DNA of 64,000 bases from Fragilariopsis cylindrus CCMP1102. Taxonomy: Eukaryota; Bacillariophyta; Bacillariophyceae; Bacillariales; Bacillariaceae. Below the pieces are notes generated by a model that was not told the DNA's origin, made no database searches, and was given only the letters and a program-made list of their open reading frames with translations. A program made the translations under genes and the position numbers. Where the stretch lies: positions 1,116,001 through 1,180,000 of the forward strand of contig FMBT01000290.1 in NCBI GenBank assembly GCA_900095095.1. The letters are read 5' to 3'. Positions within the stretch are counted from its first letter, which is position 1. Each line of letters starts with the position of its first letter. Below are positions 32,951-45,210 of this stretch, one piece after another.

Positions 32951-33550
32951 CTATGGTAAAGTGCATAAAGGTCCTAAAGGTCCGGGGTCAGGGTCAACAC
33001 AAATGGGTGAGGGACCGGTTCCAGTACTAGATTGAGCAGAAGATGGCGGAATAGTAGGAGCAGCGGCAGTTCCGGTTCCAGTACTAGTTCCAGATGTAGT
33101 AGGCGATTCAGTAGGCGATGGAGTAGGAGATGCGGTTGGCGATGCGGTAGGAGATGCGGTTGGCGATGCGGTAGGAGAGGCAGTTGGTGGACACAATCCA
33201 CATGATCCGGGGCAAAGTTTGACTAATTTTGCACACGTAGTTTTACCCTTCACCTTGAATTTACCGTCCTTATCCTCACATGTCGCATCTGTTGGAGATT
33301 CAGTAGGTGATGCAGTACACCTTCCACATGATAATTTACAATTTTTTTTCACTGTTTTACTGTTTTTACAGAGGAGTCCTTTTTCATCGATCCATTCGGA
33401 GCATGTTTTTTTTCCTAACAATGATTCTTCACCCCCAATACTGAATTTCTTATTCTTCTTCTTCTTGTCTTTGCACTTTTTAGCATCAGCAGTATTCGCG
33501 GTGATGGTGAAAACCACAGCAAGCATGAGTAAAAGTTGTTTCGAAAGCAT
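32951..33550 (-). CDS. Secreted ShK-like Cys-rich protein with SPT repeats
   Basis: 199 aa; minus-strand ATG at 33550. A signal peptide (1-23, ending NTADA) directs secretion. Two Cys-rich modules follow: about 26-78 (C26, C50, C61, C71, C75, C78, ending KKNCKLSCGRC) and 91-120 (C91, C106, C113, C117, C120, ending CPGSCGLC). Both have the C-x3-C-x2-C ending common in diatom secreted proteins and reminiscent of ShK-type modules. A run of about ten Thr/Ser-Pro repeats (ASPTASPT..., about 120-152) is a probable heavily O-glycosylated stalk, then a Thr/Gly-rich tail. The second module has five cysteines rather than six. Probably a cell-wall or frustule-surface protein; function unknown. The repeats are 12-bp units and may vary in number. 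Confidence 0.85.
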   Translation of the reverse strand: MLSKQLLLMLAVVFTITANTADAKKCKDKKKKNKKFSIGGEESLLGKKTCSEWIDEKGLLCKNSKTVKKNCKLSCGRCTASPTESPTDATCEDKDGKFKVKGKTTCAKLVKLCPGSCGLCPPTASPTASPTASPTASPTASPTPSPTESPTTSGTSTGTGTAAAPTIPPSSAQSSTGTGPSPICVDPDPGPLGPLCTLP

Positions 33551-34231
33551 CTTTGTTTTGGGTATGTTGTTTTTATTTAGTATTGAGTGGTATGTTTTGT
33601 TTCATTTCGTGGTAGAGGAAAAAATAATTGTGAGTACAATGCTGAATTGATAACAATCGATTATAAAAAATTTCCCGCCAAGACGAATGAATCTTTCATC
33701 TTCAATGCATTTATTTGATAAAGATCTTTATTGATGTGTCACAACGCCAGAAGTATGTAGTTCAATGTGCAAAAGTTAACATGAGATCTAACACTTAAGC
33801 CATGCAAAGATGATTCATCGAATCGAAATCAAATCAATCCCGAATCCCACATGTCAATCGTAATTGATTCGATTTATTTGATTTTGATTCGCATTCGTGA
33901 TCGGAGGCAATGATCACCATTTGCTGGATGCATACTATTTTGTCGAATCTTCATATGCGTTAAGTACTAAAAAGTAAACGCAAACAATGTAAGAACTAAC
34001 GCTTTATCTATATAAACGTAACATAGTATACAGCCGGTAACCTATGTGTTACATTTAACATGGCATAGCGAGGTCATTCGCTAGCGAAACTCCGCCTTCG
34101 AGAGTTGACCGGCCATAGAAAGAGGACAGCCATAATAAAAAGTTTTGGACGCGTTCTTTGAGTAGAGCATGCTCTTCGTTAGTCTAGCTATTTTTTGCCC
34201 AATAATTTGGATCCCCGACTAATTTCTACAC
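33551..34231. other. Upstream region of the Cys-rich protein gene
   Basis: Promoter side of the minus-strand gene starting at 33550. AT-rich; contains ATTCGAATC-type words near 33820-33900. No gene. Confidence 0.35.
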
Positions 34232-36043
34232 GTACAAATTCTCGATTGGATTGTTTTGCATGACGCCTACTATAATGATGGTAATGTCATCTCTAAGACT
34301 AATTATGAAGGTGGTGGTGATTGTAAAGAAGGACCAAATACCTATACAAACTCCTATGCCATCAACGTCATTGTGTTGATGATAATGTATGTACAACAAT
34401 TTTTGAAGAAGAAGAAGAAGAAGAAGGCAACGAGATCCACTTCAAGACTCATTTTATGACTGTAAAAAAGATCGACTGAAGAAAACAGACGTATTTATTA
34501 TCACAGGGATGCTCTGACAATAACTACGCATGTAGCAATTGTACCAAGGTCGATTCTGTTGGATCAACCGAGTGTAGCCACTGGGCCGATTATTGGACAA
34601 TGCACCCAACGGTAGATCATTGTTATTCTCAAACGATGAGTACCGGTGAAGATATATATCGTGGATGATTTCTACTAATGATTATATACTGATTGGAAAC
34701 TGTATATGGAAACTCTTGTCGATAACCCTTGTATCGATGTCGCTCCTAATGACGGTGATGACAATGATAACGATAATGATAATGATAATGATGACGATGA
34801 CGATGATGGTGGTCACGATGACGATGACAGCACCGTCGACGACGACAGTACTGGTGATGCAACGTGTGGAGAATGTCTGGCATACATTACTGCAAGACTA
34901 TGGAAGATGGCTGTGCCAGCAGCTAGTCTCAGATTAGACATTACTACTTCTGCCTTCAGCGCAGTATACCTGGACTTATCAATTCCACTGTGGCTACAAC
35001 ACAGGATCCGTATGTTTTATTATTCTATGATGTCTTTGACACAAAAGAGAACTTTACGGACCCCCCGTATTGAAGAGCTTCTCCATACGTTCACGGCTGA
35101 GATTTTCTGGAGTGATGCACCTGATGATTGTGTCAAAGGATATACAGTTGGGCAATATTTGGCATCACGTTTGTTCGCACCGGATTTGGATCGTTGTAAA
35201 GATGCTACATGTACTTCGAGTTACAATCATGAAGTATGGAAAGATATAGATAGCTTTGATTCGTACATATCATCCTATGCACTTGACGATACAGAAAGTT
35301 ATTATACCAATACCTTTGATAATGAAGAGGATGCTCATAATGCAAATGTTCTTGCTTCTACAAACTTAGATCCAACAACTTCTCTTATTACTACCACCGT
35401 TGGTCAGGTTCTTTTTGATTCAACATGTAGCGGCAATAAGTTTGAGTTTGATATAAATGATACAGGTGGTGGCAATGATGACGATGCGGCAAGCGTGCCT
35501 ATGCGTACGTACAAGATCATCAAAAAAATCTTGGTATATCACATTGTGCGCATCAATCATGTATTTGTATAATTCGATTTCCGCTAACTGCTCTTTCACT
35601 TTCTACTTTTGTTCAGATTTTATACGTCCTACTAACTGCAACACTGCTTCAATTAAAACCGAAAATATTTGCGGCAATCCTTCCAGACCTTGGTCGCTTC
35701 TGTGATCTCGTTGGTGCTATCGAAGCTGACGGCTACGAGATAGGGGTGTCGCAAGGAAAATAAACACTTTTTGTCCCGAATGATGATGCGTTTGATGATC
35801 TTGGCAATACTTTTGATGATTTGTCTAACGATGATGCATAGAAACTCATCCTTTTTCATTTCGTTAAAGGCGAGGTATCACACGCTGCGGACCTGCCTTG
35901 TATCACAGGAATATGGTCCCTTTGGACAGAAAGGAGGAGGGAATATTGATGGTCCAGCTGGTTTCGTCGAAGTCAATATTGAAACATGCACTGGTGTGGC
36001 TCATATTATTAACGAGGTTCTGCTATATCCAGAATTGTAAGGG
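34232..36043 (+). pseudogene. Broken secreted protein with a fasciclin (FAS1) domain
   Basis: The 5' part reads as a Cys-rich extracellular segment in several frames (near 34515-34655: ACSNCTKVDSVGSTECSHWA). A 288-codon ORF from ATG 34706 holds an acidic stretch and CGECLAYITARLW; it runs into a likely intron (GTACGT donor near 35504, acceptor TTGTTCAG at 35617). Beyond it one frame shows the FAS1 signature: FAAILPDLGRF...VGAIEA, then TLFVPNDDAF (from 35764, H1 motif), then ILFHFVKGEV. That frame is cut by TAA at 35761-35763 and TAG at 35839-35841. The domain's last strand FVEVNIETCTGVAHIINEVLL lies in another frame, ending at about 36040. So there are two in-frame stops plus at least one frameshift. 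Fasciclin domains act in adhesion of secreted or GPI-anchored proteins; this copy looks dead. Confidence 0.7.
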
Positions 36044-36376
36044 GTCGGCTTCGATGTATATTTCAGAAATTTCATTGACCAAATGCACACAATGAATAAA
36101 AGAAAAGGAGCGGAAACCTCTACGTGTTAGCAAAATGATTTTTAGAAAACAATATGTTCACGACGTATGGTATCAACGGCGCAGCTACCTGCATTCTAGA
36201 CTACTGCTTCTACTAGTTCCAGCGTTAGCACCAGCGCCAGTACTAATACATTGCACTAATTTTAACTTGATTTTGTATATTTATTCTAATACTCATACAG
36301 CTAAAGTATCGTTGCGTTATTTGTAATCTAATTCGCCGCTTTTACTTATAGCATTTGCTTAAGTTTTTTTATTCTT

Positions 36377-37800
36377 CTATCTATTAATATTCTGTTCTAA
36401 TTGTATCATCGCCTTCCCAAAATCTTCACCAATATGATATATTGTATCAGCACGACCATAATAATGATATTCCTGATCATATAATTTTTCTTCATCTCCT
36501 TTCCACCTTTGTTTTGTTTCAACAAACATTGTATTGTTGTAAAACTCTGGATATGTTGTTACATTGTATTGAGATTGTCGTAATGAACGTGTACGATTCG
36601 TTAGATAGGGGTTCATTCTTTCATCAGAAAGGCTCCCTTGTGCACCGAACTCGCCGATCACGAATGGAAGATTTGGTACATTCAAATGACTTCGTACATC
36701 CCGAATTAGATTGCCCAAGTTAAATTCATACTCTAAACTCTTTTCTTTGTCAACAAAATCATTCCAACCTTGGAACCAAACAAATCCACTTAACTTAACA
36801 GAATCATATACAATACGATCACTTTGTCGCCAATATTCGTTACCGAAAACACTATCAGATTGCATATTCAAAGCAGACTGTAGAAATCCACAGTTGTTTG
36901 CAGTATTCTCGTTCAAGGAATTAATTGTTTGTAGAATATTGCCTATCATCGTTTGGTAATACCTGCTTTGTATTTGTTGTTGAGTATTTGTGTACATACC
37001 CTCCCCAGACGATGGTGGACGAAAGTCGACAGCTAAGTCTACACCACCCCACGCCTCTTTAAGTAGGAGAATCGGTGTATCATTGTCATCGACTAGAAAT
37101 CCAAAGCCCAGTTCAGGACCAAATGTTTCAGTATCATTTGAACAATTATTTCCAACCTGTAAATATTCCCCGTCCTGATCATTCAATTTGCAAAAAACTT
37201 TACCATTTTTTTGCCATTCTTTCGTGGTTGTATTTTGTAATTGTTCGTAGGAGTCGTGTTCATCGCCATTGACCATTTCTTCTAGGTGTTCTACCCGTGC
37301 TGCACCCAACTATTTGGTTATTACCACGAAACGAAAATAAAAAATACAATAGGATAATGTTAGACAGGAATTTGTGCATTATTGGTTGGGTATAAAGAAT
37401 TTATAATTTGACTTACCATATTACTCTGCCCTGCCATCACGTATACTTTCAAAACGTGTCCTTCGTTCGTTTCTTTTTCGTAACAGTCTTTTGTCCAGAA
37501 ATCGGAGTAACTGCTTGCGGTACTATCGCTTGTCTCCAATGCATATGCTTCGATGTCATCCCCATTATGACTACTACTACTACTACTACTGCCCCTTATT
37601 CCTCCGCTAACGCCACCAACATCATAACCCAGCTTCGCCTTAAGCGACGATGTATCATCCCGATAACCACTTTTACTATCATAATCAACATCGTCGATCG
37701 AGAGAGAATTACAGTAAACTAATAGAAGTGACGACGAACTCGTTAAAAGGACAAGATCTCTGACAGCAATCGTCAACGACAGGAACGGAAAGTATTTCAT
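36377..37800 (-). CDS. SASA-family (sialate O-acetylesterase-like) esterase
   Basis: Two exons: 37800-37417 and 37309-36377, intron 107 bp, phase 0, product 438 aa. A hydrophobic N-terminus (about 1-32) suggests an exported protein. The nucleophile motif AGQSNM (Ser126) is at the end of exon 1, and exon 2 continues L-G-A-A-R, restoring GQSNMLGAARV across the splice. The block VWFQGWND (about 306-312) matches the second SASA block. TIYHIGEDFGKAM near the C-terminus supplies the probable catalytic His (about H420). These three blocks are the family signature (related to carbohydrate esterase family 6). The likely role is removal of acetyl groups from polysaccharide outside the plasma membrane or in the secretory path; the substrate is unknown. 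Asn-x-Ser/Thr sequons are frequent, as expected for a glycoprotein. Confidence 0.88.
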
Positions 37801-39654
37801 AGTATTGTTTGTCTACTGTATAAAGGAGACTACGACCTGGAATATTATTAGGAGATGTGTTTCTATCCTTGCTTGTACGTAGCTGGTGGTAACTGTAGTT
37901 GCGTTTAATATATATATTACCTCGTTTATTGACAAACGTAGCAAACTAGTAGTACGTAATCCTATTTGTACGTGTACGGTGAGTCAATCCTTGATGTGTG
38001 GTAACAAAAAAAATGATTGGCCATCGGAGTAATGTATTTTCTTCACAAGAAATTTCCAATCCTTTATTTATACTCCGACGACGAATCAAATGACACACGT
38101 GTGACAGCTATGAATTGGATCTTCAATTACGTAGTTCGTATGTCTATTTTATTTTAATTAGCATCAATGATATGCGCGCGGTAATATAAAAGCAAGATAT
38201 TTTCCGTTCATGATCTGTTGTTAAGCAAAATATTTAAGCGCTGTCCTTGACCACCCCGCGCTGAACACTAATGATGAAATGACTGCAATATTATTGCCCC
38301 ATAAAAGCAACCTTCGCGTATTTTACTTAATAAGAAAGCAAGCGCTTTTGAACGGAGTTGTACTGTGGTTCAATAAAACTGAGTTAGTCCCATTTTGGAG
38401 GGAGTACCCGAAATACAATGCCGCAAGCAGCACCATAGCTTGAGTCCTGTTAATATTATGTAAAGATGCCAGCAGTTCTTATATTATACAGTACTACTAC
38501 TATACAATCATTTGTTGTTTTTGCATAGTTATCATGCATTATCTCCAGCAGAAAATTGTGAGAGATAGATGATTGATGACCATGATTACAATTTGCTTTA
38601 AAAATTGAGTTAGCAGAAGAATTGTTCCTATTATTATGATTGGGAGTGCCTGTCCTAGCAGAGTGTGTGTAGAAGCATTGTAGTGGTGGTGATATGGCAC
38701 CTGTTGGTATGTTACAAAGCAGGAAGTATATATTATGAAGACTGGCATCAGTAACAAATTATTGGTTCTGTGTGTTAGTGGGCATGCATACAATAACATT
38801 TTCTGGTAGTTAGTAGGAGATAATATATACATACACCAACGCGGGTATCATGGATTGTTGGAGGGGCAACTCTGAGTACAAAGTCAAAAGAGAGAACCAG
38901 AAATACTGATGGGATATGAAAATAGCAGCTGAAATCATACCAAAAAACAGGAAGAAACACATATGTGTCCACACAGTGTTTGTGCAAGAGATGTGCACAA
39001 GTAGCAACAGCAGAACGGTTCAAACTGTAAATCAAAACAGTGCATTACATCATTCTTCACATCATTCTTCACATCATCAACTACCACAAACTCTAGCTAG
39101 CACTCATAATTATTATATACACAACCTTTTGTAACAACGGCGTGTTCTAGATGTGCAGGATGGTACAGAATTATTAAAACTAGAAAAAGTGATTCGTCTT
39201 TCCAATGGTAAACAAACCTCATTTTGCACCTTCTTGCTGGAATTTTAGCTTGACATATTATGCATATTATGAGAGGGATTCATAAATTGCTCTAAGATGA
39301 CATACAAAGAGATATTAGCAAGAGGGAGAGTTCACCTACTATCTCAGCCAAATTGTACCACAAACCAAAGTATGTCACAGGAATAAGAGGTAGTGAGCAA
39401 CTTCCTTCTACTTTAAATTTTACTGGCTGGCTACCCTCTCCTACTTTAATTTTTACTGGCTGGATACCCTACCTCTAGGTGAGTCCACATGCATACCCCC
39501 CCCCCCCCCCCCGCCCCCGACAAGAAAACAGAAGAAAGGTATATGACAACTGATAAATGTTGTGTAGTATGTACATAAATATGATATGTGGTGGTGCTGT
39601 GATGATTTTCTCAATCAAACTAATACTATATCTTACTTACTCTTCTATCTATAT

Positions 39655-40430
39655 GCCCCCCCCCCCCCCCAAAAGGTGGAAGGTCTTAGCTGAGAATGAA
39701 ACAACAGCAACCATATGTGACTTGGCTAGGCTCAGAGAGAGAGAGAGAGAGAGATGTCTTTTATATAATACCCCGGCCAGAAGGAAGATCTTAGCTGAGA
39801 GTAAAATGACAACATCAACAACATCAACAACAGCAACAACAACACAACCATAGTAAGTACCTACCAGAGTGAAACAACAACAACAACAACAACCATCATA
39901 GTATAACATATCCATAATATGTGACTCAATATTAGTAAGCATCTTCTGGCTAGGCTAGGCTCAGAGATAGAGAGAGAGAGATGCATTTTATATACCACCC
40001 CAAACGGAAGGAATCTGGCGCGTGACTGTGTGAGTAAGTCCCGGCTTTGGGTAAGCCCTAGCAACTCGATACACCCCTACAATAAGGAAAGAAGATCTTA
40101 GCTGAGAGTAAATCAACAACAACAACAGCAACAAGTGAACTATATTATTAGTAAGCACCTACCATCGTATTCTTCTGGCTAGGCTCACACACACACACAC
40201 ATATATATATACACACAGAGATGTGTGATATATCACCCCTGCAAGAAGGAAGGAAGATCTTAGCTGAGAGTGAAACAACAACAACAAGAACAACAACAAG
40301 AACACAACCATAATAATATGTGAATTATTATTAGTAAGCACCTACCACCAACTACCAAATTCTTCTGGCCAAGCTCAGAGAGAGAGATAGGGAGAGATAT
40401 CATATGTCACCCCCACCACAAGAAAGACCA
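39655..40430. repeat. Long-unit minisatellite, four to five imperfect copies
   Basis: The unit carries GATCTTAGCTGAGAGT, a CAACAA-rich tract, TTAGTAAGCACCTACCA, and TTCTTCTGGCTAGGCTCA, the last followed by an AG/AC microsatellite. GATCTTAGCTGAGA(A/G)T-like landmarks occur near 39685, 39787, 40093 and 40256 (the first degenerate). CTTCTGGC(T/C)A(G/A)GCTCA lies near 39946, 40170 and 40360. Copies differ by indels in the microsatellite parts. The function, if any, is unknown. Confidence 0.75.
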
Positions 40431-40902
40431 CCATAATACCTTATTCTGCTCCCCTGTCTCCTTTGATTCTATAGATGATGAAGCCAACAAAAGAATCAGA
40501 TATCAGCAGCAGTAGTCTCTGATAGCGAATGAAACAGTAACACACACACACATCGCATAAGTAAAATGTGGTTTCTAATGAGTTGTTGATTCCAAAGGAT
40601 ATTGCATGAAAATAGTAACCTTATTGCCAAAGAAATAACTAGCAGCTAACAAAAAGAATTAGATTCAGATTACTGCATCGTTTACTCCATCATAACCACA
40701 TTGGGATAAGGAGGAGAACATGCATAACTAACTACTAGTGGGTATAATATCTGTAGCAATACTATGTAGTGTTTGATGTGATGTGATGTGGTGCTGATAT
40801 TCACATTCAGTACTTTCTAACTTGCAAATGCAAATACAGAATGTATTTATTCACTTTATCCCTCTTCCATATCCCATCATCTCCCTCCTTTGGCTAGGCT
40901 GG

Positions 40903-40963
40903 TGTGTGTGTGTGTGAGAGAGAGAGAGTGTGCATGCATGCATGCATGCATGCATGATGCATG

Positions 40964-41006
<43 letters not shown>
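40903..41006. repeat. Compound microsatellite (TG)n-(AG)n-(ATGC)n-(TG)n-(AG)n
   Basis: A TG run, an AG run, about six ATGC/GCAT tetramers at about 40932-40968, then a second TG run (about 40966-40997) and AG run. GT/ATGC alternations of this kind can adopt non-B DNA. Confidence 0.85.
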
Positions 41007-41007
<1 letters not shown>

Positions 41008-42915
41008 TAGAGACAGAGACCATCATATTATGCCACCATGTGAAAAGAACTAGAGTAATGATTGTAAGATTACCTTCTTTGCACACCTCTCACACCTCTC
41101 ATTTTTGAGCCCCCCATCTATGACACATTTAAATTAAATTCTTGATCCAAGATGGAAGCCAGTAATAGATCACAGCATGAAACGGGTACAAGAGCTAGCA
41201 CAAGAAAATAGCAAACCAATCTGGCAACACTCCACAAAGAATAAACCAGCAAAGACGACAAAGGTATCAAGGAAAATACAGAAAAGGAAACATGCAAAGA
41301 TGCAAGTCATTTTGAACAACCCACTAACAAATGTCTATACCTGTCTTAAGAAGAACAGATCAACAAGCTGCCCAATACCAACTAAGAAAAAGAAATACAA
41401 GAAGAACAATCTAATATCACAAATGTACCATACAATGGGGAAAACGAGAACAAAAAGCAGGGATGAAGCAACCACAGAAGTAGAGAAACAGATAATTGAT
41501 GACAGATCCGGGGATGTTCCAATGTAATATGAATACAATAATATAGAATAATAGGCGGGCCAACTGCTGACTCTTCTGTCTGTCTAAATAGTTGAGGAGC
41601 AAGACGGCAGCTTTTAAATAACAAGTTATATATAAATTCTCCATCCATATTTTAGAACTGTATCACGCCTCCGCTCTGTCACAAGAGAAAATTCTGGACT
41701 TGTACCTAGCCAGATTCAGAGAAGAGGGAAAGAGAAAGAAAGAAAGAAAAAGGATGACACGAAGCATTGCATAATAGAGAAAGAGGAAACATGTATTCCT
41801 CCTCCTCCTCCTCCTTTGATTTCTACTTCTTAGAATAGACGAGGATAGTAATTATATAACAACAAAGAAAAAAGAGAAAAAGAAAGCAACAGGTAGGTAT
41901 CATGTATTATTTAGTTGTAGTAATAGTTCACACATGATGCTGATTGATCATGTAATGTTAGTAGAGATATTGATCTCATCATGTACTAACTTGTAGGTGC
42001 GCCAGTCTAGTCGTATCCGACGGTAAATTGGAACGGAGGACGTACCTCCACTTGTCAGCTTCAATCACACTTTAGACCAAACCGTACAAGCTCGAACCCA
42101 TGATGGCTGTACTTCAACAACATACGGTTTTTGATTCTTACGTAGTCAAGTGTAAAGAAATGAGTGTCAACAGAAATGAGGTGTCACACACCGGTACTCA
42201 CATGTTTGTCAAAAACGACGTTGAAAGCCAATCAATCCAAGGATGTCAAACTTTATTTAAAAAAAGATAGAATTAAGTACACATTTTTGAATAATCTCTC
42301 TTTGTAAGTAATGTTTTTTGATTGGATTTATTACGCGGAAACAGTATCTAGCTAGTTTTCAAGTACAGAGGACAGCCACTAATTAATTTTTGAGCGCATT
42401 TAATTTCGGCGTTCTTTTTTTCAAATAACATTCCTTCAACGGTTTGGCTGTTTTAGTATCATATCGCTGCATGTTTGTGCGTGATGCATGCTGATGCATT
42501 CTTGGGGATTTCTTTTGAAAAATTGGAGGCCCTTCACATACTGTACAGGAATTTATGATGTGCATTTAGTAGTCGCAATGGTAAAACTGCATAGGAATTT
42601 ATGTGATTTTGTCTGAATAATAGACACAGACACATCACGTCCTCCAGGAATCATCGGCATATTTTCAAAAAAAAAATCACTTTTGTTTCCACTGTACACT
42701 AACGAAAACAATCCTAACTATAACCGCGGTGTAAAACATTCTTCTTAAAACACTTTATTTTTGTCAATCATAACATAGACAAACATCTCCATACAAATTA
42801 CATTATCTATCATCAAACCAAATAGTGAGGGCCCCCGTGTAAGTAAGGCTTCACTCACGAAGAAGAAGAGGAAAAAACAACCAAACGCAATACAATATAC
42901 CCTCTCACTCACATC

Positions 42916-43538
42916 ATGACTGCTATCAAGAATAATCCTCATCAACGTCGTCGTCGTTCCAGTAACGATGGCGAGGGTGCCGATCCCTCATCATCATTGA
43001 AGAAACTTTCACCACCACCAATCTCTGCTGGACATCCAAAGAGACACAAGTTCATTCTCTCGGCTACACCTACTGCTGTTTATCCACGTACTAGTAAAAT
43101 GAGCTCTGCCTCTGCCTTCTCGGTTGCTACTCCTAGTAGCACCAGCTCTGCTGCTGCTGATCTCAACACGGAATTATGCCATTCAAATTCCAATACTAAT
43201 CAGCGGCATTCCTTTACACTCGTAACACCATCACCGTCACCTCCTCCATTATTCATAATAGCACCATCTAGTATTACATTACCATTGCCTCTTACTTCGA
43301 AGAAATCGAAATCAACATCGGCATCAACATTAGCATCATCAACGTTGTCGCCGTCCAGCCGCCGCTATCCAATACTATCATCTATTCTCAAGAAAACAAA
43401 TCTTCGATACAATCAACCATCTCATTCATTCAGACAACAACCACAAGAATCATCATCATCATCATCATCATCGTATGCTGCTGCTACAAGTACTGAGTTT
43501 GAGCCTCCCCATCCATCATCGTTATCACGCTCTGCATC

Positions 43539-43571
<33 letters not shown>

Positions 43572-44478
43572 GATATCATCATGGTGTTGCATGCTTCCTT
43601 CGTTATCAACGTCAACGTCATCCAAGAATGGTGGTAACAGCAACAACAACAACAATTCAAGAAGTTCCGTTTTCCGTCTTGAGCCATCGCTATCACACTC
43701 AACAACAACTACAACTGCAACCACTGGCAATTGTTCACCCATTCATCCTCAAAAAGCTCAATTTCAGATCCCTTTATTGAAGAAGGGAAATAATATCAGT
43801 CAACGATCGTCTCTTCTAACAACAACAAACACAAGTCCAAGTCCAAGTGATCACCATCACAGTCACAACATCTCTCCGTACCCACATCAAGAACAAGAGC
43901 AACACTACTATAATCAAGATGAAAATGAAAACAACAAACAACAACATGAAACTTCATCTTCTTTTTCAAATTCTTCTCAGTCTCATCATGTACGATTTTA
44001 TCCAAATGTCTATAAAAAATTGATACCCTCACGATCCAATTATAAAGAAAGTGAACAACGTAATATGTGGTCCACATTAAAAGAAATACAATATGCCTCG
44101 AAACGCAACATTTTAGAATTTTCCTATGATTCCTGGAATTGGAGAAAAGCAACCGAAGAAGTGGATATGTATTATAATACATCGACAGGTAAATATATAC
44201 ATCCAGCTGTACATGAATTTAAATTACGTCAAAAACAATACTTACAACAACAACAATATAATAGGTATCATGCTAATAGTCATAATAGTCAAGTAGTGCA
44301 TCAACAGGAAAAGCAAGAACAATCCCAACAACAATCCCATCATCATCATCAAGTTGTTGTTGATGATGACGAACACGAACAAGTTGAAGAGAAACAACAG
44401 CAACAACAACAAGAGAATCAACAACACGATGATGAAGCTGCTGCTGATAATGATAGAAAAGCAGAAGCATCATCATAA
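42916..44478 (+). CDS. Ser-rich protein with diatom-specific WR/IHP domain
   Basis: 520 aa from ATG 42916. The first ~330 residues are disordered and Ser/Pro/Thr/Asn-rich, with poly-Ser tracts over (TCA)n microsatellites near 43540-43575. The folded part is at about 355-435: HHVRFYPNV, then RNMWST-K-EIQYASKRN-LEF, then WNWRKATEEVDMYY, and finally a segment giving GKYIHP-VHEF. This conserved layout (W...EI...A.RN...EF..D.W.WR...E..M......G..IHPVH) recurs in many diatom proteins of unknown function; I recall it from the group rather than from a named Pfam family. The remaining C-terminus is Gln/His/Glu-rich. Likely nuclear or cytosolic; no signal peptide, no catalytic motif. Confidence 0.75.
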
Positions 44479-45210
44479 AAGCAAAGCAATGCAAAACAAG
44501 AATGAGTACGAACGGTATGGTCTGGTCCGGGTGTCCAGCATACTGCACCACAAAATTATATACCGTGGCGTTCCTACGTATGCAGCCTAGCTAGCTAGCT
44601 CTTAGCAACATGCAAACATAAAGCAAGCGAAAAGGCTCATTATCTCCTTCTTCTTCAGCTACACAGCTATTGAGGAATCAAAATATAGCTAATTATATGT
44701 CCATATGTAAAAAGTAAAGAATCAAATTGTATTTTCATCCTGAAATTAATTTATGATATATTCCGTAGATATACAGTACGGTATTACACTTTTTTAATTT
44801 GTAATCCGTCGTTTCATTCTGTTCATCTTTATCGTATTATTCGTTCATTCAATGACATACTGTACTTTACTTCGTTCTCGTTTTCGATTCTTTTAATACT
44901 GATCCGGTGTGCGAGCCAAGTCTACTAACAGCTAAGCGATCCAAGTTCACTCATTCAACACAAATAACAACACACAGCAACCGTAGGATACCATACCGTC
45001 TTCCTCGCTCAACTCCACTCAATGTCACTCATCGTTATGCGCTTAACTAACCAGCAAACTAACTGTCTACGCCGTATCTTAGCATATGTTATGTTATGCC
45101 ATTCGATATGATTTGTCCAGCGCCAAGCCACGTCACATCACACCACACCAAAACTTCGGCAATACAGCGGCACTCCGTAGTAAAAGCTACGTGTAACTGG
45201 GTATGACCAC
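44479..45210. other. Convergent 3' intergenic region
   Basis: Between the Ser-rich protein gene (+) and the alpha/beta hydrolase (-). Has CTAGCTAGCTAGCT at about 44587-44600. No gene is seen. Confidence 0.4.

Larger units (their letters stand above)
37801..42915. other. Gene-poor 5.1-kb stretch
   Basis: No convincing gene. Holds poly-C tracts (39496-39515, 39656-39670), the minisatellite at 39655-40430, (AC)n/(TG)n/(AG)n and ATGC microsatellites around 40190 and 40900-41010. Also two weak ORFs: 41177-41527 (+, 116 aa, Lys-rich, no recognisable motif) and 42100-42270 (+, 56 codons from ATG 42100, no evidence beyond openness). The left end holds the promoter of the SASA gene. Confidence 0.45.

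Noticed and set aside
32974-33201. Antisense and alternate-frame Leu/His/Pro-rich ORFs over the SPT repeats
   Set aside because: Shadows of the Ser-Pro-Thr repeat coding frame.
41177-41527. 116-aa Lys-rich ORF in the gene desert
   Set aside because: No recognisable domain; the A-rich composition makes open frames common here.
42100-42270. 56-codon plus-strand frame in somewhat GC-richer DNA
   Set aside because: Only openness supports it. It was kept as a note and not annotated as a gene.
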